NCBI GenBank assembly: GCA_016713665.1
Contig: JADJOR010000002.1
Location: 868,001-932,000 of the forward strand
Length of the DNA stretch: 64,000 nucleotides
DNA from: Deltaproteobacteria bacterium
GTDB lineage: Bacteria > Myxococcota_A > UBA9160 > UBA4427
Direction: 5' to 3'
The notes beneath the pieces are model-generated. The model was given only the letters and a program-made list of their open reading frames with translations. It did not search any database and was not told the DNA's origin. Each line of letters begins with the position of its first letter. The stretch's first letter is position 1. Shown here piece after piece: positions 51,336 through 62,140 of this stretch. Made by a program: the position numbers and the translations under genes.

Positions 51336-53069
51336 TCAGCCGGAGGCCTTGATCGCGAAGAGCTCGTCCCGGACCGGGAAGCGCTGCTTCGACTGGTTGA
51401 TGATCTCGAGCGGCACGTCGAACTTCATGGCGTGGCCGGGGCCGATGCCTTCCTCGACGAGGCAGCGGGCGACGCCGTTGTCCTCGTCGCGCCAGCCCGC
51501 CTTCTCGTTGAAGGCCCACTCGTCCGCGAGGCATTCCCAGCCCTGGTTCGCGATCTCCTCACGGGAGACGGTGATCCCGTAGAGCTGGCCGTAGAACTCG
51601 CGGATGTCGTCGAGGGTCGGCGAGATGAACTGACAGAAGCCCGAGGAGTCGCAGACCATGTTGACGAGCTGGGCTTCCTGCGAAGCGCGCGCGAACTGGT
51701 CCATCGGCATGCCGGGGTTGATGATCAGTCCGGCCGTATGATCGCCGCCCATCGGGCCGGCGGCGTAGGTCACGCCGGTCGCCTTCAGCGGGCGGGGATC
51801 CCAGGCCGGGATCGCCTGACCGCGGGCATGGGGCACGCGGGCGTGATTGCGGCGACGGCCCGTCTCGACGACGCCGTGGCCGATCATGCAGCCGGTCTCG
51901 CCGCCCCGCGTGATCTCCTCGAGCACGCGCGCGGCGGCCGCGGAGTCGCCCCACTCCATGCCGCCCGAGTCCATCAGGACGCCGAGGGCGGCGCCGGTCT
52001 CGATCGTGTCGAGGCCGAGCTCGTCGCAGAGGCGATCGAGGATCGCGACCTCGTCGACGGTCTTGATCGCGCAGTTCGAGCCGAGCAGCGTGATGGTCTC
52101 GAACTCGAGGGCCGAGGTCTTGTACTTGCCGTCCTTGTCGTGGACGATGTTCGAGCACTTCACGATGCAGCCCGTCATGCAGTTGTGCATGCCGCCGCCG
52201 CGGGTCGGGAAGTTCTCGACGATGCGCGCGCCGTCGAGGGTCTGCACGTCGGGGGACTGGCCTTCCGTCCGGTTCTTGTAGACGAAGGTGTTCAGCATGT
52301 TCGCGACGGGGACGACCGTCGAGGTGCCGTGCTTGAAGATCTGCGGGCCCTCGAGATAGGCCTGGGTGTATCGCTTGGTCAGCGCGTTGAAGTCCTTGCC
52401 GCCGAGGGGTTGGCGGGTCTTCGCCTTGCCGGGATCGACGAGGACCCACTTCAGGCCCTTCGAGCCCATCACCGCACCGAGGCCGCCGCGGGCGGCGTGG
52501 CGGGCCGGGCGGCGTTCGCGGTCGGAGTCGGTGCAGCCGACCGAAGCGCCCTTCAAACGGAGCTCGCCGGCGGGGCCGATCGTGATCGCGCTCGCCGTCT
52601 TCGGCTCGCTCGCGAGGAGCTTCTCGCACGAGGCGTAGTTCATCAGGTTCTTGTATTCGTCGGCTGCGACGACCTTCGCACCTGAAGCGTCGACGCGCAG
52701 GCCATAGCGGCGATTCGGATCCGCGGGCTGACCCTTCACGATGACAGCGCGGATGCCGAGCTTCATGAGGTCCTGGCCGGGATTGCCGCCGGCGTTCGCT
52801 TCCTTGATGCCGTTCGTGAGCGGGCTCTTCGCGCCGATCGAGATGCGGCCTGAGGTCGGCGCCGTCGTGCCCGACATGACGCCGGGCGCCATCACGAGGA
52901 CGTTGCCCGGTCCGAGCGGATCGCAGGTCGGATCACATTCGGCCGTCAGGATCTTGGCGGAGAGGCCACGGCCCCCGAGCAGCTTCCACTTCGCGGGGAA
53001 GGGCTCGAAGCGCGTCGTCAGGTTCGTCATGTCGACATGGAGAAGGCGGTCGTCGTCGAATCCCGGCAT
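51336..53069 (-). CDS. aor: Aldehyde:ferredoxin oxidoreductase family tungsten enzyme
   Basis: 577 residues, AAGGGG upstream of the ATG. AOR hallmarks: GGRGLSAKIL near 32, the AARGGLGAVMGSKGLKW pterin motif near 192, and the 4Fe-4S ligands as Cys297-x3-Cys301-x3-Cys305 (CMTGCIVKC), with a late Cys in CDSSGFC (473 or 479). The first spacing is three residues, not the two of archaeal AOR, a variant of other subfamilies. Predicted to oxidise an aldehyde, or run the reverse acid reduction, with a W-bispterin and ferredoxin. Followed by two moeA genes and facing tupABC, which strongly supports tungsten. Substrate unknown. Confidence 0.92.
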   Translation of the reverse strand: MPGFDDDRLLHVDMTNLTTRFEPFPAKWKLLGGRGLSAKILTAECDPTCDPLGPGNVLVMAPGVMSGTTAPTSGRISIGAKSPLTNGIKEANAGGNPGQDLMKLGIRAVIVKGQPADPNRRYGLRVDASGAKVVAADEYKNLMNYASCEKLLASEPKTASAITIGPAGELRLKGASVGCTDSDRERRPARHAARGGLGAVMGSKGLKWVLVDPGKAKTRQPLGGKDFNALTKRYTQAYLEGPQIFKHGTSTVVPVANMLNTFVYKNRTEGQSPDVQTLDGARIVENFPTRGGGMHNCMTGCIVKCSNIVHDKDGKYKTSALEFETITLLGSNCAIKTVDEVAILDRLCDELGLDTIETGAALGVLMDSGGMEWGDSAAAARVLEEITRGGETGCMIGHGVVETGRRRNHARVPHARGQAIPAWDPRPLKATGVTYAAGPMGGDHTAGLIINPGMPMDQFARASQEAQLVNMVCDSSGFCQFISPTLDDIREFYGQLYGITVSREEIANQGWECLADEWAFNEKAGWRDEDNGVARCLVEEGIGPGHAMKFDVPLEIINQSKQRFPVRDELFAIKASG

Positions 53070-53269
53070 GCGTGGGTCCCCTTGAGTCCTGCTCGGTCGC
53101 GCTGGAGGTCGATGCGCTCGACGGTCCCCCGCTCGGGGGCCGACTGAGCGCGAGGGGTAGGGTCGTCCAGGGTCCTAGGGGCCGCAAGCTGCAGGCCCGA
53201 CCCGGCCGATCCGAGGACGGGTCGCGGCATGATGTGCACTCGCCGAAGAGTTCCGGGCCGGGGCCCCTC

Positions 53270-53548
53270 TCAGCCGCCGCCGATGGCGGCCAGGACCTCG
53301 ATCTCGTCGCTGTCGGCGACCGGGCGGTCGAGCAGGGACGCCTCCCGACCGAGCACCTCGCGATTCAGGATGAGCTTCACGAAGCGATGGATCCCCCCGG
53401 TCGCGGGGTCGAGGACGAGGGCTCCGAAGCCGGGATGTTGCGCCTCGACCGCCGCGAGACAGGCGCCGATCGTGGCGCCCGTCGTCTGGACACGGTCGAG
53501 TCCGCGGGTCGGACCCCGGTAGGGGGCGGGGATCAGAACGGTCGGCAT
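53270..53548 (-). CDS. MoaD/ThiS-like sulfur carrier of the tungsten locus
   Basis: 92 residues from the ATG at 53548 (GGAGGAAG upstream); the longer open frame to 53638 is not needed. The fold pattern IPAPYRGPTRGLDRV, then FVKLILNREVLG and the ending SDEIEVLAAIGGG match the beta-grasp MoaD group, with the C-terminal Gly-Gly that is activated as thiocarboxylate. It probably supplies sulfur for the pterin dithiolene of the neighbouring oxidoreductase. First gene of the operon leading into aor, 200 bp upstream of it; that gap contains no gene. Confidence 0.85.
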   Translation of the reverse strand: MPTVLIPAPYRGPTRGLDRVQTTGATIGACLAAVEAQHPGFGALVLDPATGGIHRFVKLILNREVLGREASLLDRPVADSDEIEVLAAIGGG

Positions 53549-53634
53549 CGCTTCCTCCGGCTGGGCCCGTTGGCGACTCGGATCGGGCCCGATACGCCGG
53601 CTCGCTGCCGGCGGATCGACGACCGCGGCCTGGC

Positions 53635-54462
53635 TCATTTCGCCTTGTTCGTCGTCTGCGCGCCCGACGCGATCAGATACGAATAATGGGGCAGGTGGGC
53701 CATCTGGCCTCCGTCGATCGAGATCAGCTGACCCGTCACGAAGGAGGCCTCGTCCGACGCGAGATAGAGAACGGCGTGGGCCAGGTCCTCGGCTCGGCCG
53801 GCGCGGGGGATCAGGTTGTTCGCGATGATCGCGTCGCTCATCTCCGGGGAGACCGAGGCCTTGCTCGAGGCGGTCGCGATGTGGCCGGGGGAGACGGTGT
53901 TGCAGCGGATGCCGCTGCGGCCGTAGGTCGTCGCGATCGAGCGCGTCAGCGCGTTGACGCCGGCCTTCGCCGCCGAGTAGGCGAACTGGGAGAGGTCGCC
54001 GGCGAGCGACTGGTTGCTCGACGTGTTGACGATCGCGCCGCCGCCGCCCTGGATCATGACCGGGATGCCGTGCTTCGCCGCGAGCATCGCCCCGCGCAGG
54101 TTCACGCTGAACGAGCGGTCCCAGTAGTCGACCGTCATCGTCAGCAGGTCGAGGTCGTTCGCGTGCTCGTGGCCGGCGGTCATGGCGGCGTTGTTGTGGA
54201 GGATGTGGAGGCCGCCGAACTCGGAGACGGCCCGTCCGATCATGCGCTGGATGTCGGCCTCGCTCGAGACGTCGGTCTTCTGCGCGACCGCCTTGTGGCC
54301 CGCCGCGCGGATCGCCGCGGCGACGCGCTCGGCCCCCTCCGCGTTCATGTCGGCGACCACGACGCTCGCGCCCTCGGCCGCGAGCAGCGTCGCCGTCGCC
54401 TCGCCGATTCCCGATGCCGCCCCCGTCACGATCGCCACCTTGCCCTTCACCCGCTCGCCCAT
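53635..54462 (-). CDS. Short-chain dehydrogenase/reductase
   Basis: 275 residues from the ATG at 54462; a continuous open frame upstream is only the out-of-phase tail of the next gene. TGAASGIG near residue 13, NNAA in place of NNAG, Ser in IVNTSSNQSLAG and YSAAK as the Tyr/Lys pair. C-terminal FVTGQLISIDGGQMAH is standard, with about 20 extra residues. Similar to 3-oxoacyl or hydroxysteroid dehydrogenase-type SDRs. Its substrate is unknown. It ends 86 bp before the MoaD-like gene. Confidence 0.9.
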   Translation of the reverse strand: MGERVKGKVAIVTGAASGIGEATATLLAAEGASVVVADMNAEGAERVAAAIRAAGHKAVAQKTDVSSEADIQRMIGRAVSEFGGLHILHNNAAMTAGHEHANDLDLLTMTVDYWDRSFSVNLRGAMLAAKHGIPVMIQGGGGAIVNTSSNQSLAGDLSQFAYSAAKAGVNALTRSIATTYGRSGIRCNTVSPGHIATASSKASVSPEMSDAIIANNLIPRAGRAEDLAHAVLYLASDEASFVTGQLISIDGGQMAHLPHYSYLIASGAQTTNKAK

Positions 54463-54602
54463 CTCCGTTCCCCTCTCCGCGCGGTCCGTCGTCCGGCCGG
54501 CTCTGTGATTCCCGGTCGCGACCTTCCGCCGCGATCGTCGATGTGGATCTCCGATTGCGATCGCCGACGGCGATGCCCGGCTGCCAGGCGCGACGGCGCG
54601 GC

Positions 54603-55455
54603 CTAGCTCCGCGAGGCGATCGCCTGCCGCTCGAAGGACCCCTCGAGCCGCGTCTTCCCGTCGAGGGCGCGCACCGGCCGACCGAGCTCTTCGAGGATCG
54701 GCGTGCAGTAGGTGATGCGGCCCGTGAGCTTCGCGTCGCGCGTCACGCACAGGCCGAGGGCCGCCTCGGCCATCGCCTCGCGCGATTCGGCGACGGCGAG
54801 CGCTTCGTCGGGCACGACGCCGAGCGCCTCGGTGCCCTCGGTCGGGACGGCGCCGACCGGGGCCATCGAGTTGACCCACAGGCCGTGGCGCGCCTCGGCG
54901 GCGGCGAGGCCGGCGGTGATCCGCTCGAGGGCAGCCTTGGTCGAGCCGTAGAGGAAGGAGAGGCCGTCGAAGTCGCGGTAGGGCTGCGTCGGATGGGTCG
55001 AGGTCGCCGAGGAGATGTTGAGAATCCAGCCCTCGCCCGCGCGCGCGCATGCCGGGGACGACGAGCTGGGCGAGCCGCCAGGGGGCGTGGACGTTGATCG
55101 AGTAGGCGACGCGGAAGCGGTTCTCCGACAGCTTGTCGAAGGGCAGGTAGAAGGCCGCCGCCGCGTTGTTGACGAGGATCTCGATCGGGCCGAGGGCGGC
55201 CTGCGCCTCGGCGACGATGCGGTCGTAGTCCTTCGAGTCGCCGAGGTCGCCGACGATCGGGACGGCGCGCCCGCCGCGCTGCTCGATCCACGCGACGGTC
55301 TCGCGCAGGCTGCCGGGCAGCCGGTCGTGCTGGTCGAGGGTGCGGGCGGTGACGGCGACCTTCGCGCCCTCCATCGCGAAGCGCTTCGCGATCGCCGCAC
55401 CGATGCCCCGGCTCGCCCCCGTCACGAGCGCCACGCGTCCTGCGAGCTCTCCCAT
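54603..55455 (-). CDS. Short-chain dehydrogenase/reductase with one-base frameshift
   Basis: Starts at the ATG at 55455 (GAGGAGAAC upstream). TGASRGIG near residue 12 and NNAAAAFYLPF near 99 are in frame up to VVPGMRARG. At about 55037-55050, in a GC-alternating run, one extra base shifts the phase; the continuation, with WILNISSATSTHP (Ser), YGSTKAALERI (Tyr/Lys) and a C-terminus with ALDGKTRLEGSF, is in the neighbouring frame to 54603. Total length 853 is one more than a multiple of three, as expected. Corrected, about 283 residues. Same subfamily as the SDR at 1-467. Sequencing error or recent pseudogene. Confidence 0.82.
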
Positions 55456-55472
55456 GTTTCGTTCTCCTCGGC

Positions 55473-57222
<1,750 letters not shown>

Positions 57223-57369
57223 GCGGTTCTCCTGGGCGAAGCGTGCGAGCCGGACTGGCCGCGCCGGATCGACGCTACAGAACTGCCGTGTCCGATGTCG
57301 ACCGGGTGAGCTGGCGGTCCGAGCGGAGAACGTCGGATCGCGCCGAGCGCGGTGCCCTGCGTGGAGCGC

Positions 57370-57705
57370 TCAATACCGGACGATCGCTTCGAGTCGGCCC
57401 GCTTCGCCGCGGACGACCTCGAGCCGCGACATGCAGGGCATGCAGTAGACGCGGTCGCCCGGCCGCAGCTCGCGGGCCGAGCGGATCACGACCCGGCAGA
57501 CCGGGCAGAGGACCTCGTTCTCGGCGAGGACGTCCCCGGGCCCCCGCCAGCGGCGGTAGAAGCGCCGATACTTCGCCGGCACCTCGTCGAAGCCCGTATC
57601 GTCGAGGAGCACGAAGCGCCGTCGCTCGCTGCGCGCCGCGCCGTCGCGCGCGCCCGCGTCCTCCGCGGGGTCGAAGTCGGCCGACGCGAGCAGGGGCTCC
57701 CTCAT
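57370..57705 (-). CDS. Small zinc-ribbon-like protein
   Basis: 111 residues. Two Cys pairs, CPVC and CMPC about 24 residues apart (LCPVCRVVIRSARELRPGDRV, then YCMPCMS), form a probable zinc knuckle. The N-terminal 60 residues are acidic then basic, with RRFVLLDDTGFDEVPAKYRRFYRRW. I do not know a family name. The start overlaps the stop of the ferritin-like gene upstream, so it is translationally coupled and may assist or bind that protein. Not a known rubredoxin: the knuckle spacing is CxxC-x24-CxxC with few aromatic core residues. Confidence 0.65.
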   Translation of the reverse strand: MREPLLASADFDPAEDAGARDGAARSERRRFVLLDDTGFDEVPAKYRRFYRRWRGPGDVLAENEVLCPVCRVVIRSARELRPGDRVYCMPCMSRLEVVRGEAGRLEAIVRY

Positions 57706-58481
57706 GTGCCGAGCCCCAGCCGCGCCACCGAATCGAGATAGAGGCGCGCGATCTCGGGTCGTTCGGCGGCGGGCAGGCCGACCTGCAGCGCCGCGTCCTC
57801 GAAGGTCGCGAAGACCAGTGGCTCGAGGCTCTGCCGGACCTCGCGCAGACGCCGGCGATCGTCGGGATGGCTCGCGAGATGCCGACCGAGGGCGTTCTCG
57901 CCGAAGCCGATGTGGCGGCGCTCGTCCTTCAGGACGCCGCCGAGCAGCTCCGCCGTCCGTGCGTCGGCGGTGCGCAGATGGGTCTGGAAGGCGGCGAACT
58001 CCATCGCTTCGAGGATCACGTTCTGGGCGAAGAGGGCGGCGAGCCAGTCCTTCTCGACGACGTAGGCGAGCAGCCGCTCGCGAAAGGCCATGAGGTGGCG
58101 ATTCGCGCGGGCCTCGAAGCCGGCCTCGGCGTCCTCGACGCCGAGCTCGGCCAACCGATGCAGCAGGACCTCGAGATGGCGCGCCTCGTCGGCGACCTGG
58201 GTCGCGAGGAAGATCTTGGTCGCGCGATTCGGGGCGAAGCCGATCATTCCGCTCGCGCCCTCGAGAGCGGTCAGCTCGCCGACACAGTAGGTCGAGAGCG
58301 TCGCGACGAGCGCTGCGCGGCGATCGGGGGCGAGCTCGGGGAAGGGCGTCGACGGGGAGACGCCGTGGGGATGACCGTGGAGGTAGCCCTCGACGGACTG
58401 GAACCAGAACTCGAAGGAATGGACCTCCGAGAGGAACCCCTCGTGATCCCGCTCGTGGAGCTCTCCCGCTTCGAGCGTCAT
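57702..58481 (-). CDS. Ferritin-like diiron protein
   Basis: 259 residues. Two Glu-x2-His iron motifs, ADEARHLEV near 98 and KDERRHIGFGENALG near 188, plus helix Glu residues (GELTALEGA; LEAMEFAAF), give the four-helix diiron site of the ribonucleotide-reductase-R2/VlmB-like group. The N-terminus FEFWFQSVEGYLHGH is specific. Paralogue of the next upstream gene, of which it follows 20 bp downstream. Such proteins can be N-oxygenases, fatty-aldehyde or hydrocarbon enzymes, or ligand-binding oxidases. The reaction is unknown. Confidence 0.8.
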   Translation of the reverse strand: MTLEAGELHERDHEGFLSEVHSFEFWFQSVEGYLHGHPHGVSPSTPFPELAPDRRAALVATLSTYCVGELTALEGASGMIGFAPNRATKIFLATQVADEARHLEVLLHRLAELGVEDAEAGFEARANRHLMAFRERLLAYVVEKDWLAALFAQNVILEAMEFAAFQTHLRTADARTAELLGGVLKDERRHIGFGENALGRHLASHPDDRRRLREVRQSLEPLVFATFEDAALQVGLPAAERPEIARLYLDSVARLGLGT

Positions 58482-58500
58482 CTCGTCGCGACCTCGCGCG

Positions 58501-59400
58501 TCAGGGGCGCTCGGGGCTCTGGTAGTCGAGACCGATCCGCGCGAGCCGGGTCTTGAACTCCTTCAGGACCGTTTCCGCGAGCACGGCCTCCATCTCCCGG
58601 GGCTCGGCCTTCGAGAGATCGGTGCCGTGCCAGACGTGGCTGCGCGGGGTCGGGCCGCCGTGGCTCGCCTGCTCCTCGATCGCCCGCCGGGCCTCCTGCA
58701 TCGCGGCGGATTGTCCGCGGAAGCGGTCCGCGAGGGTCGCGAGCATGTGGTAGGCCATGTCCTTCTGCATGCGCTCGATCTCGGGCTTCTTCCCGGGCTG
58801 CTCGCGCAGGAGCGAGCCGATCCGGTTCTCGCCGAAGCCGACGTGGCGGCGCTCGTCGGCGATCGTCCCGGAGAGCGTCCGCGCGAACTTCGGGTTCGTG
58901 TCGCGGTTGGCGGCCTGCATCATCTCGAAGGTGCTGAAGGCGAGGCCCTCGAGGACGATGTTCTGGCCGACGACGCCCGCGACGAAGTCCTTCTTGTCGA
59001 CCTTCTCGAGCAGGATCTCCGCGAAGCGGACGAGGTGGGGGTTCGCGTGGTGGGCGATCGTCGACTCGAGCTCGTCGCGCTTCACGCCGAGGTCGAAGAG
59101 GCGTTGCGTGAAGATCTCGACGTGGCGCGCCTCGTCGAGGGTCTGGGTCGCGAGGAAGGCCTTGCTCGCGGCGTCGGGCGCGGCATTGATGAGGCCGGAC
59201 GAGGCGGCGAGGGCCGCGCGTTCGCCCACGACGAGCTGGACCGTCGTTCCGATCGCCTCCTCGCGGACCACGGGATTCTCGAGCACGAAGCCCGGCTCGC
59301 GGGCGCCGCGCTCGTGGCCGAACTCGGTATGCAGCAGGTAGCCCTGCGGACACGACTCGAGCCAGTACTGAATCGAATAGGCGGTGCGTGCGTCGAGCAT
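58501..59400 (-). CDS. Ferritin-like diiron protein, paralogue
   Basis: 299 residues. Same plan as its neighbour: Glu in VVGERAAL, LDEARHVEIFTQRL near 97, Glu in VLEGLAFSTFE, and ADERRHVGFGENRIG near 188. It carries a 40-residue longer C-terminus (SHGGPTPRSHVWHGTDLS). The equal spacing of iron motifs in both proteins, 20 bp between genes and shared motifs suggest a heterodimer made from a tandem duplication. Start at the ATG at 59400; first gene of a three-gene operon with the zinc-ribbon protein. Divergent from hemN. Confidence 0.82.
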   Translation of the reverse strand: MLDARTAYSIQYWLESCPQGYLLHTEFGHERGAREPGFVLENPVVREEAIGTTVQLVVGERAALAASSGLINAAPDAASKAFLATQTLDEARHVEIFTQRLFDLGVKRDELESTIAHHANPHLVRFAEILLEKVDKKDFVAGVVGQNIVLEGLAFSTFEMMQAANRDTNPKFARTLSGTIADERRHVGFGENRIGSLLREQPGKKPEIERMQKDMAYHMLATLADRFRGQSAAMQEARRAIEEQASHGGPTPRSHVWHGTDLSKAEPREMEAVLAETVLKEFKTRLARIGLDYQSPERP

Positions 59401-59671
59401 CTCCGGTCCTCCCCGATCACGCTGTTTGCAAGGGCCGTACCGGCAACCCGTGCGCGGGTGGGGGGCGCGCGCGGACCCAAGGGCGAGCGCATTGAGGCCG
59501 GTTGTCCGTCGAAGGCCGGGCTTTCGGGGCGCGATGCCTCGGGTGGGCGGTCGGGCGGGTTCTCCTGCGCCCTCGATCGGTATGCCGGTTGCACAATGCT
59601 CTCGCGATCTCCCCCGATGGTCGCGGGGCGGTGGGCAGCGAGCGACGCGACGGGGCGAGCGGGGGCATTCG

Positions 59672-61096
59672 ATGCAGGCGGGGCTTTCCGGGGCGGATCT
59701 CGAGAACGCGCGGCGGATCCTGCCGCGTTATGTCGGCGCGGGGCCGCGCTACACGAGCTATCCGACGGTGCCCGTCTGGCAGGACGCCTTCGCGGAGGCG
59801 GACCACCGGCGCGCGCTGGCCGAGACCGGCCGGCAGCGCGAGATCTCGCTCTATACCCACGTTCCGTTCTGCCGCAGCCTCTGCCATTTCTGCGCCTGCA
59901 ATCGCATCATCACCCGCGATCCCGCCTTGCCGCAGCGCTTCCTCGACGCGATCGAGCGCGAGCTCGAGACGACGCATACGGCGATCGGCGGGGTCCCGCG
60001 CGGTGTCCAGCTCCACTGGGGCGGCGGGACGCCGACGCATCTCGAGCCCGGGCAGATCGAGCGGCTCTTCCGCGCCACGACCGACCGCTTCCCGCTGGCG
60101 GCGGGCGCCGAGGTCTCGATCGAGGTCGACCCGCGCGTGACCCGGCCGGACCACGTCGCGGCGCTCGTCGAATGCGGCTTCAACCGGATCTCGATGGGCG
60201 TCCAGGACACCGAGCCCGCGACCCAGGCCGCGATCCACCGCATCCAGCCCTTCGAGCAGACGCGCGATCTGACCGAGCTCGTGCGCGCACGGGGCATCGA
60301 GCGCGTCAGCTTCGATCTCGTCTACGGCCTCCCGCATCAGACCGACGTCACGATGGGGCGCACCCTCGACGCCGTCCTCTCCCTCGCCCCGGATCGCATC
60401 GCGCTCTACGCCTACGCCCACGTGACCTGGGTCGCGAAGCAGCAGCGCGGCTTCGAGCGCGGCGATCTGCCCGGACCCGACCTGCGCATGCGGATCCTCT
60501 CGACCGCGATCGAGCGGCTCACGGCGGCGGGCTATCGCGCCGTCGGCATGGACCATTTCGCGCGCCCCGACGACGAGCTCTGTCGCGCCCTCGACGAGGG
60601 GACGCTGCGGCGCAACTTCATGGGCTACACGACGCAGGACGGCATCGACGTCGTCGCCTTCGGCCCGACCGCGATCTCGGAGCTCTCCGGGACCTACGTC
60701 CAGGCCGAGAAGGACCTCGCGACCTGGCAGGGGCTCGTCCTCGCGGGCCGCCTCGCGACCGCGCGGGGCCACCGCCTGACGCGCGAGGACGAGAAGCGCC
60801 GCGCGATCATCCGCGACGTCATGTGCCAGGGAGCGCTGCGGGCCACCGCGATCGACGCGCGCTTCGGCGGCGATTTCGCTCGGGACTTCGCGCCCGCGCT
60901 CGGCCGGCTGCGGAGCTTCGAGGACGACGGGCTCGTGCGGCTCGGAGTCGGCGGCGACGTCGACGTCACGCCGCTCGGGCGGCTCTTCCTGCGCAACATC
61001 GCGATGGTCTTCGACGCCTATCTGGACGACTTCGGCGATGGCGTGGTCAACGGGAAGACGAGCGCGAAGGCGGGGACGTTCAGTCAGACGGTCTAG
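59672..61096 (+). CDS. hemN: Oxygen-independent coproporphyrinogen III oxidase HemN (radical SAM)
   Basis: 474 residues from the ATG at 59672. N-terminal YVGAGPRYTSYPTVPVW, then the radical-SAM cluster in VPFCRSLCHFCACN (Cys-x3-Cys-x2-Cys-x-Cys, about 66-73, the HemN-specific extra Cys included), LHWGGGTPTHLEP, FNRISMGVQD, and the C-terminal MGYTTQDGIDVVAFGPTAIS. Full length and the Tyr-Pro-Thr start favour true HemN over HemW. Converts coproporphyrinogen III to protoporphyrinogen IX without oxygen, for haem, which the P450s here need. 271 bp divergent region with the ferritin-like operon; no clear FNR box. Confidence 0.93.
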   Translation: MQAGLSGADLENARRILPRYVGAGPRYTSYPTVPVWQDAFAEADHRRALAETGRQREISLYTHVPFCRSLCHFCACNRIITRDPALPQRFLDAIERELETTHTAIGGVPRGVQLHWGGGTPTHLEPGQIERLFRATTDRFPLAAGAEVSIEVDPRVTRPDHVAALVECGFNRISMGVQDTEPATQAAIHRIQPFEQTRDLTELVRARGIERVSFDLVYGLPHQTDVTMGRTLDAVLSLAPDRIALYAYAHVTWVAKQQRGFERGDLPGPDLRMRILSTAIERLTAAGYRAVGMDHFARPDDELCRALDEGTLRRNFMGYTTQDGIDVVAFGPTAISELSGTYVQAEKDLATWQGLVLAGRLATARGHRLTREDEKRRAIIRDVMCQGALRATAIDARFGGDFARDFAPALGRLRSFEDDGLVRLGVGGDVDVTPLGRLFLRNIAMVFDAYLDDFGDGVVNGKTSAKAGTFSQTV

Positions 61097-61110
61097 GAAG
61101 GCGGGGTCCG

Positions 61111-61149
61111 GTCGGGGCCGGGCGTCCGATCGACGAACGCCCGACCCGC
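61111..61149. terminator. Possible hairpin after hemN
   Basis: CGGGCGT (61119-61125) pairs with ACGCCCG (61137-61143), with further partial GC pairing outside. Between the convergent hemN and glycosyltransferase stops. Short stem and no T-run. Confidence 0.3.
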
Positions 61150-61159
61150 GCGCCGAGAC

Positions 61160-62140
61160 CTAACAGGTCGCCGGCAGCCCCGCCAGGATCACGTCCGGCT
61201 CGGGCGAGCGTTCCATCACCGCCACCGCATCCGCCCGCACGTGCTGGCGTGCGATCTGCTCCGCGATGAAATCCTTCGCCACGAGCCCCGTCTCGACGCA
61301 CTCGCGCAGGAGCCCGAAGAAGTACCCCTCCTGGTTCTTGTCCGGATGGCTGCGGTAGCGGCCGAGCAGGGCGTGGTCGCCGAAGAGCTGGCGGCGGGCA
61401 TGGAGCAGCCAGCCGATCGGCGGGAACTGGCGGAACTTGTCGGCCGGGGTGAAGTCGACGGGGAGCCCCGCCTTCCAGGGCTGGGTCCAGCGCTTCGTGG
61501 TGTGGAGCATGCGGGTCGTGCGGCTGAAGCGGTCGAGGTCGTTCCAGCCGTTTTCGAAGAGGCCGATCGAGTCGCGGGGCTCGTTGCGGAGCGTGATCCA
61601 CTCCTTGTAGTCGAGCTCCTTGCGGAACATCGACTCGAATTGGGCCTGGACGCGCCAATGGGGAAGCTTCGCGCAGTCGAGCAGCATCACGCTGGTCGCC
61701 ATGCGGCCGTTCACGCTGCGGCTGCCGCGGTCCCGGGGGCGACAGAAGATCGCCTTGCCCTGCATGTCGCGGGAGAGGAGATCGAAGACGTCGCCGACGG
61801 CGAAGACGTCGGGATCGGTCACGACGGCGCGGCCCTGGTAGCCCATCAGCTCGGGGGGCATGAAGCGAAGCGGCGTGAACGACTGGAGATCCTCGTTGCG
61901 CCAGGGGCGCAGCACGCCGTCGCGCAGGAAGAGCTGCCCCTCCTTGGCGGCCAGGAACGGATGGTCCGCGTGGCGGATCAGGCAGACGTCGAATTTCTCG
62001 TTGTGCCGGCTCTGGCGGCGGATCGAGTGGGCGCCGACGAGGGCGCCGAGGATCTGTTTGTGATTCGTGTGGATGAAGACGCAGGGCTTCGTGCGGCTCG
62101 GGCGTTCCTGGATGACGGACTCGACGCGAAGGTCGGACAT
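61160..62140 (-). CDS. Putative GT-A-fold glycosyltransferase
   Basis: 326 residues from the ATG at 62140. IFIHTNHKQILGALVGAHSI-like start (VFIHTNHKQILGALVG), a nucleotide-metal motif VVTDPDVFAVGDVFDLL near 112 (Asp-Pro-Asp in the place of DxD), and MATSVMLLDCAKLPHW suggest a GT-A-like sugar transferase. No signal or membrane helix. Rich in Trp, Phe and Arg. No neighbouring sugar gene supports the call, so moderate confidence; it could instead be a protein of a related but uncharacterised group. A stem-loop repeat lies 37 bp upstream. Confidence 0.55.
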   Translation of the reverse strand: MSDLRVESVIQERPSRTKPCVFIHTNHKQILGALVGAHSIRRQSRHNEKFDVCLIRHADHPFLAAKEGQLFLRDGVLRPWRNEDLQSFTPLRFMPPELMGYQGRAVVTDPDVFAVGDVFDLLSRDMQGKAIFCRPRDRGSRSVNGRMATSVMLLDCAKLPHWRVQAQFESMFRKELDYKEWITLRNEPRDSIGLFENGWNDLDRFSRTTRMLHTTKRWTQPWKAGLPVDFTPADKFRQFPPIGWLLHARRQLFGDHALLGRYRSHPDKNQEGYFFGLLRECVETGLVAKDFIAEQIARQHVRADAVAVMERSPEPDVILAGLPATC

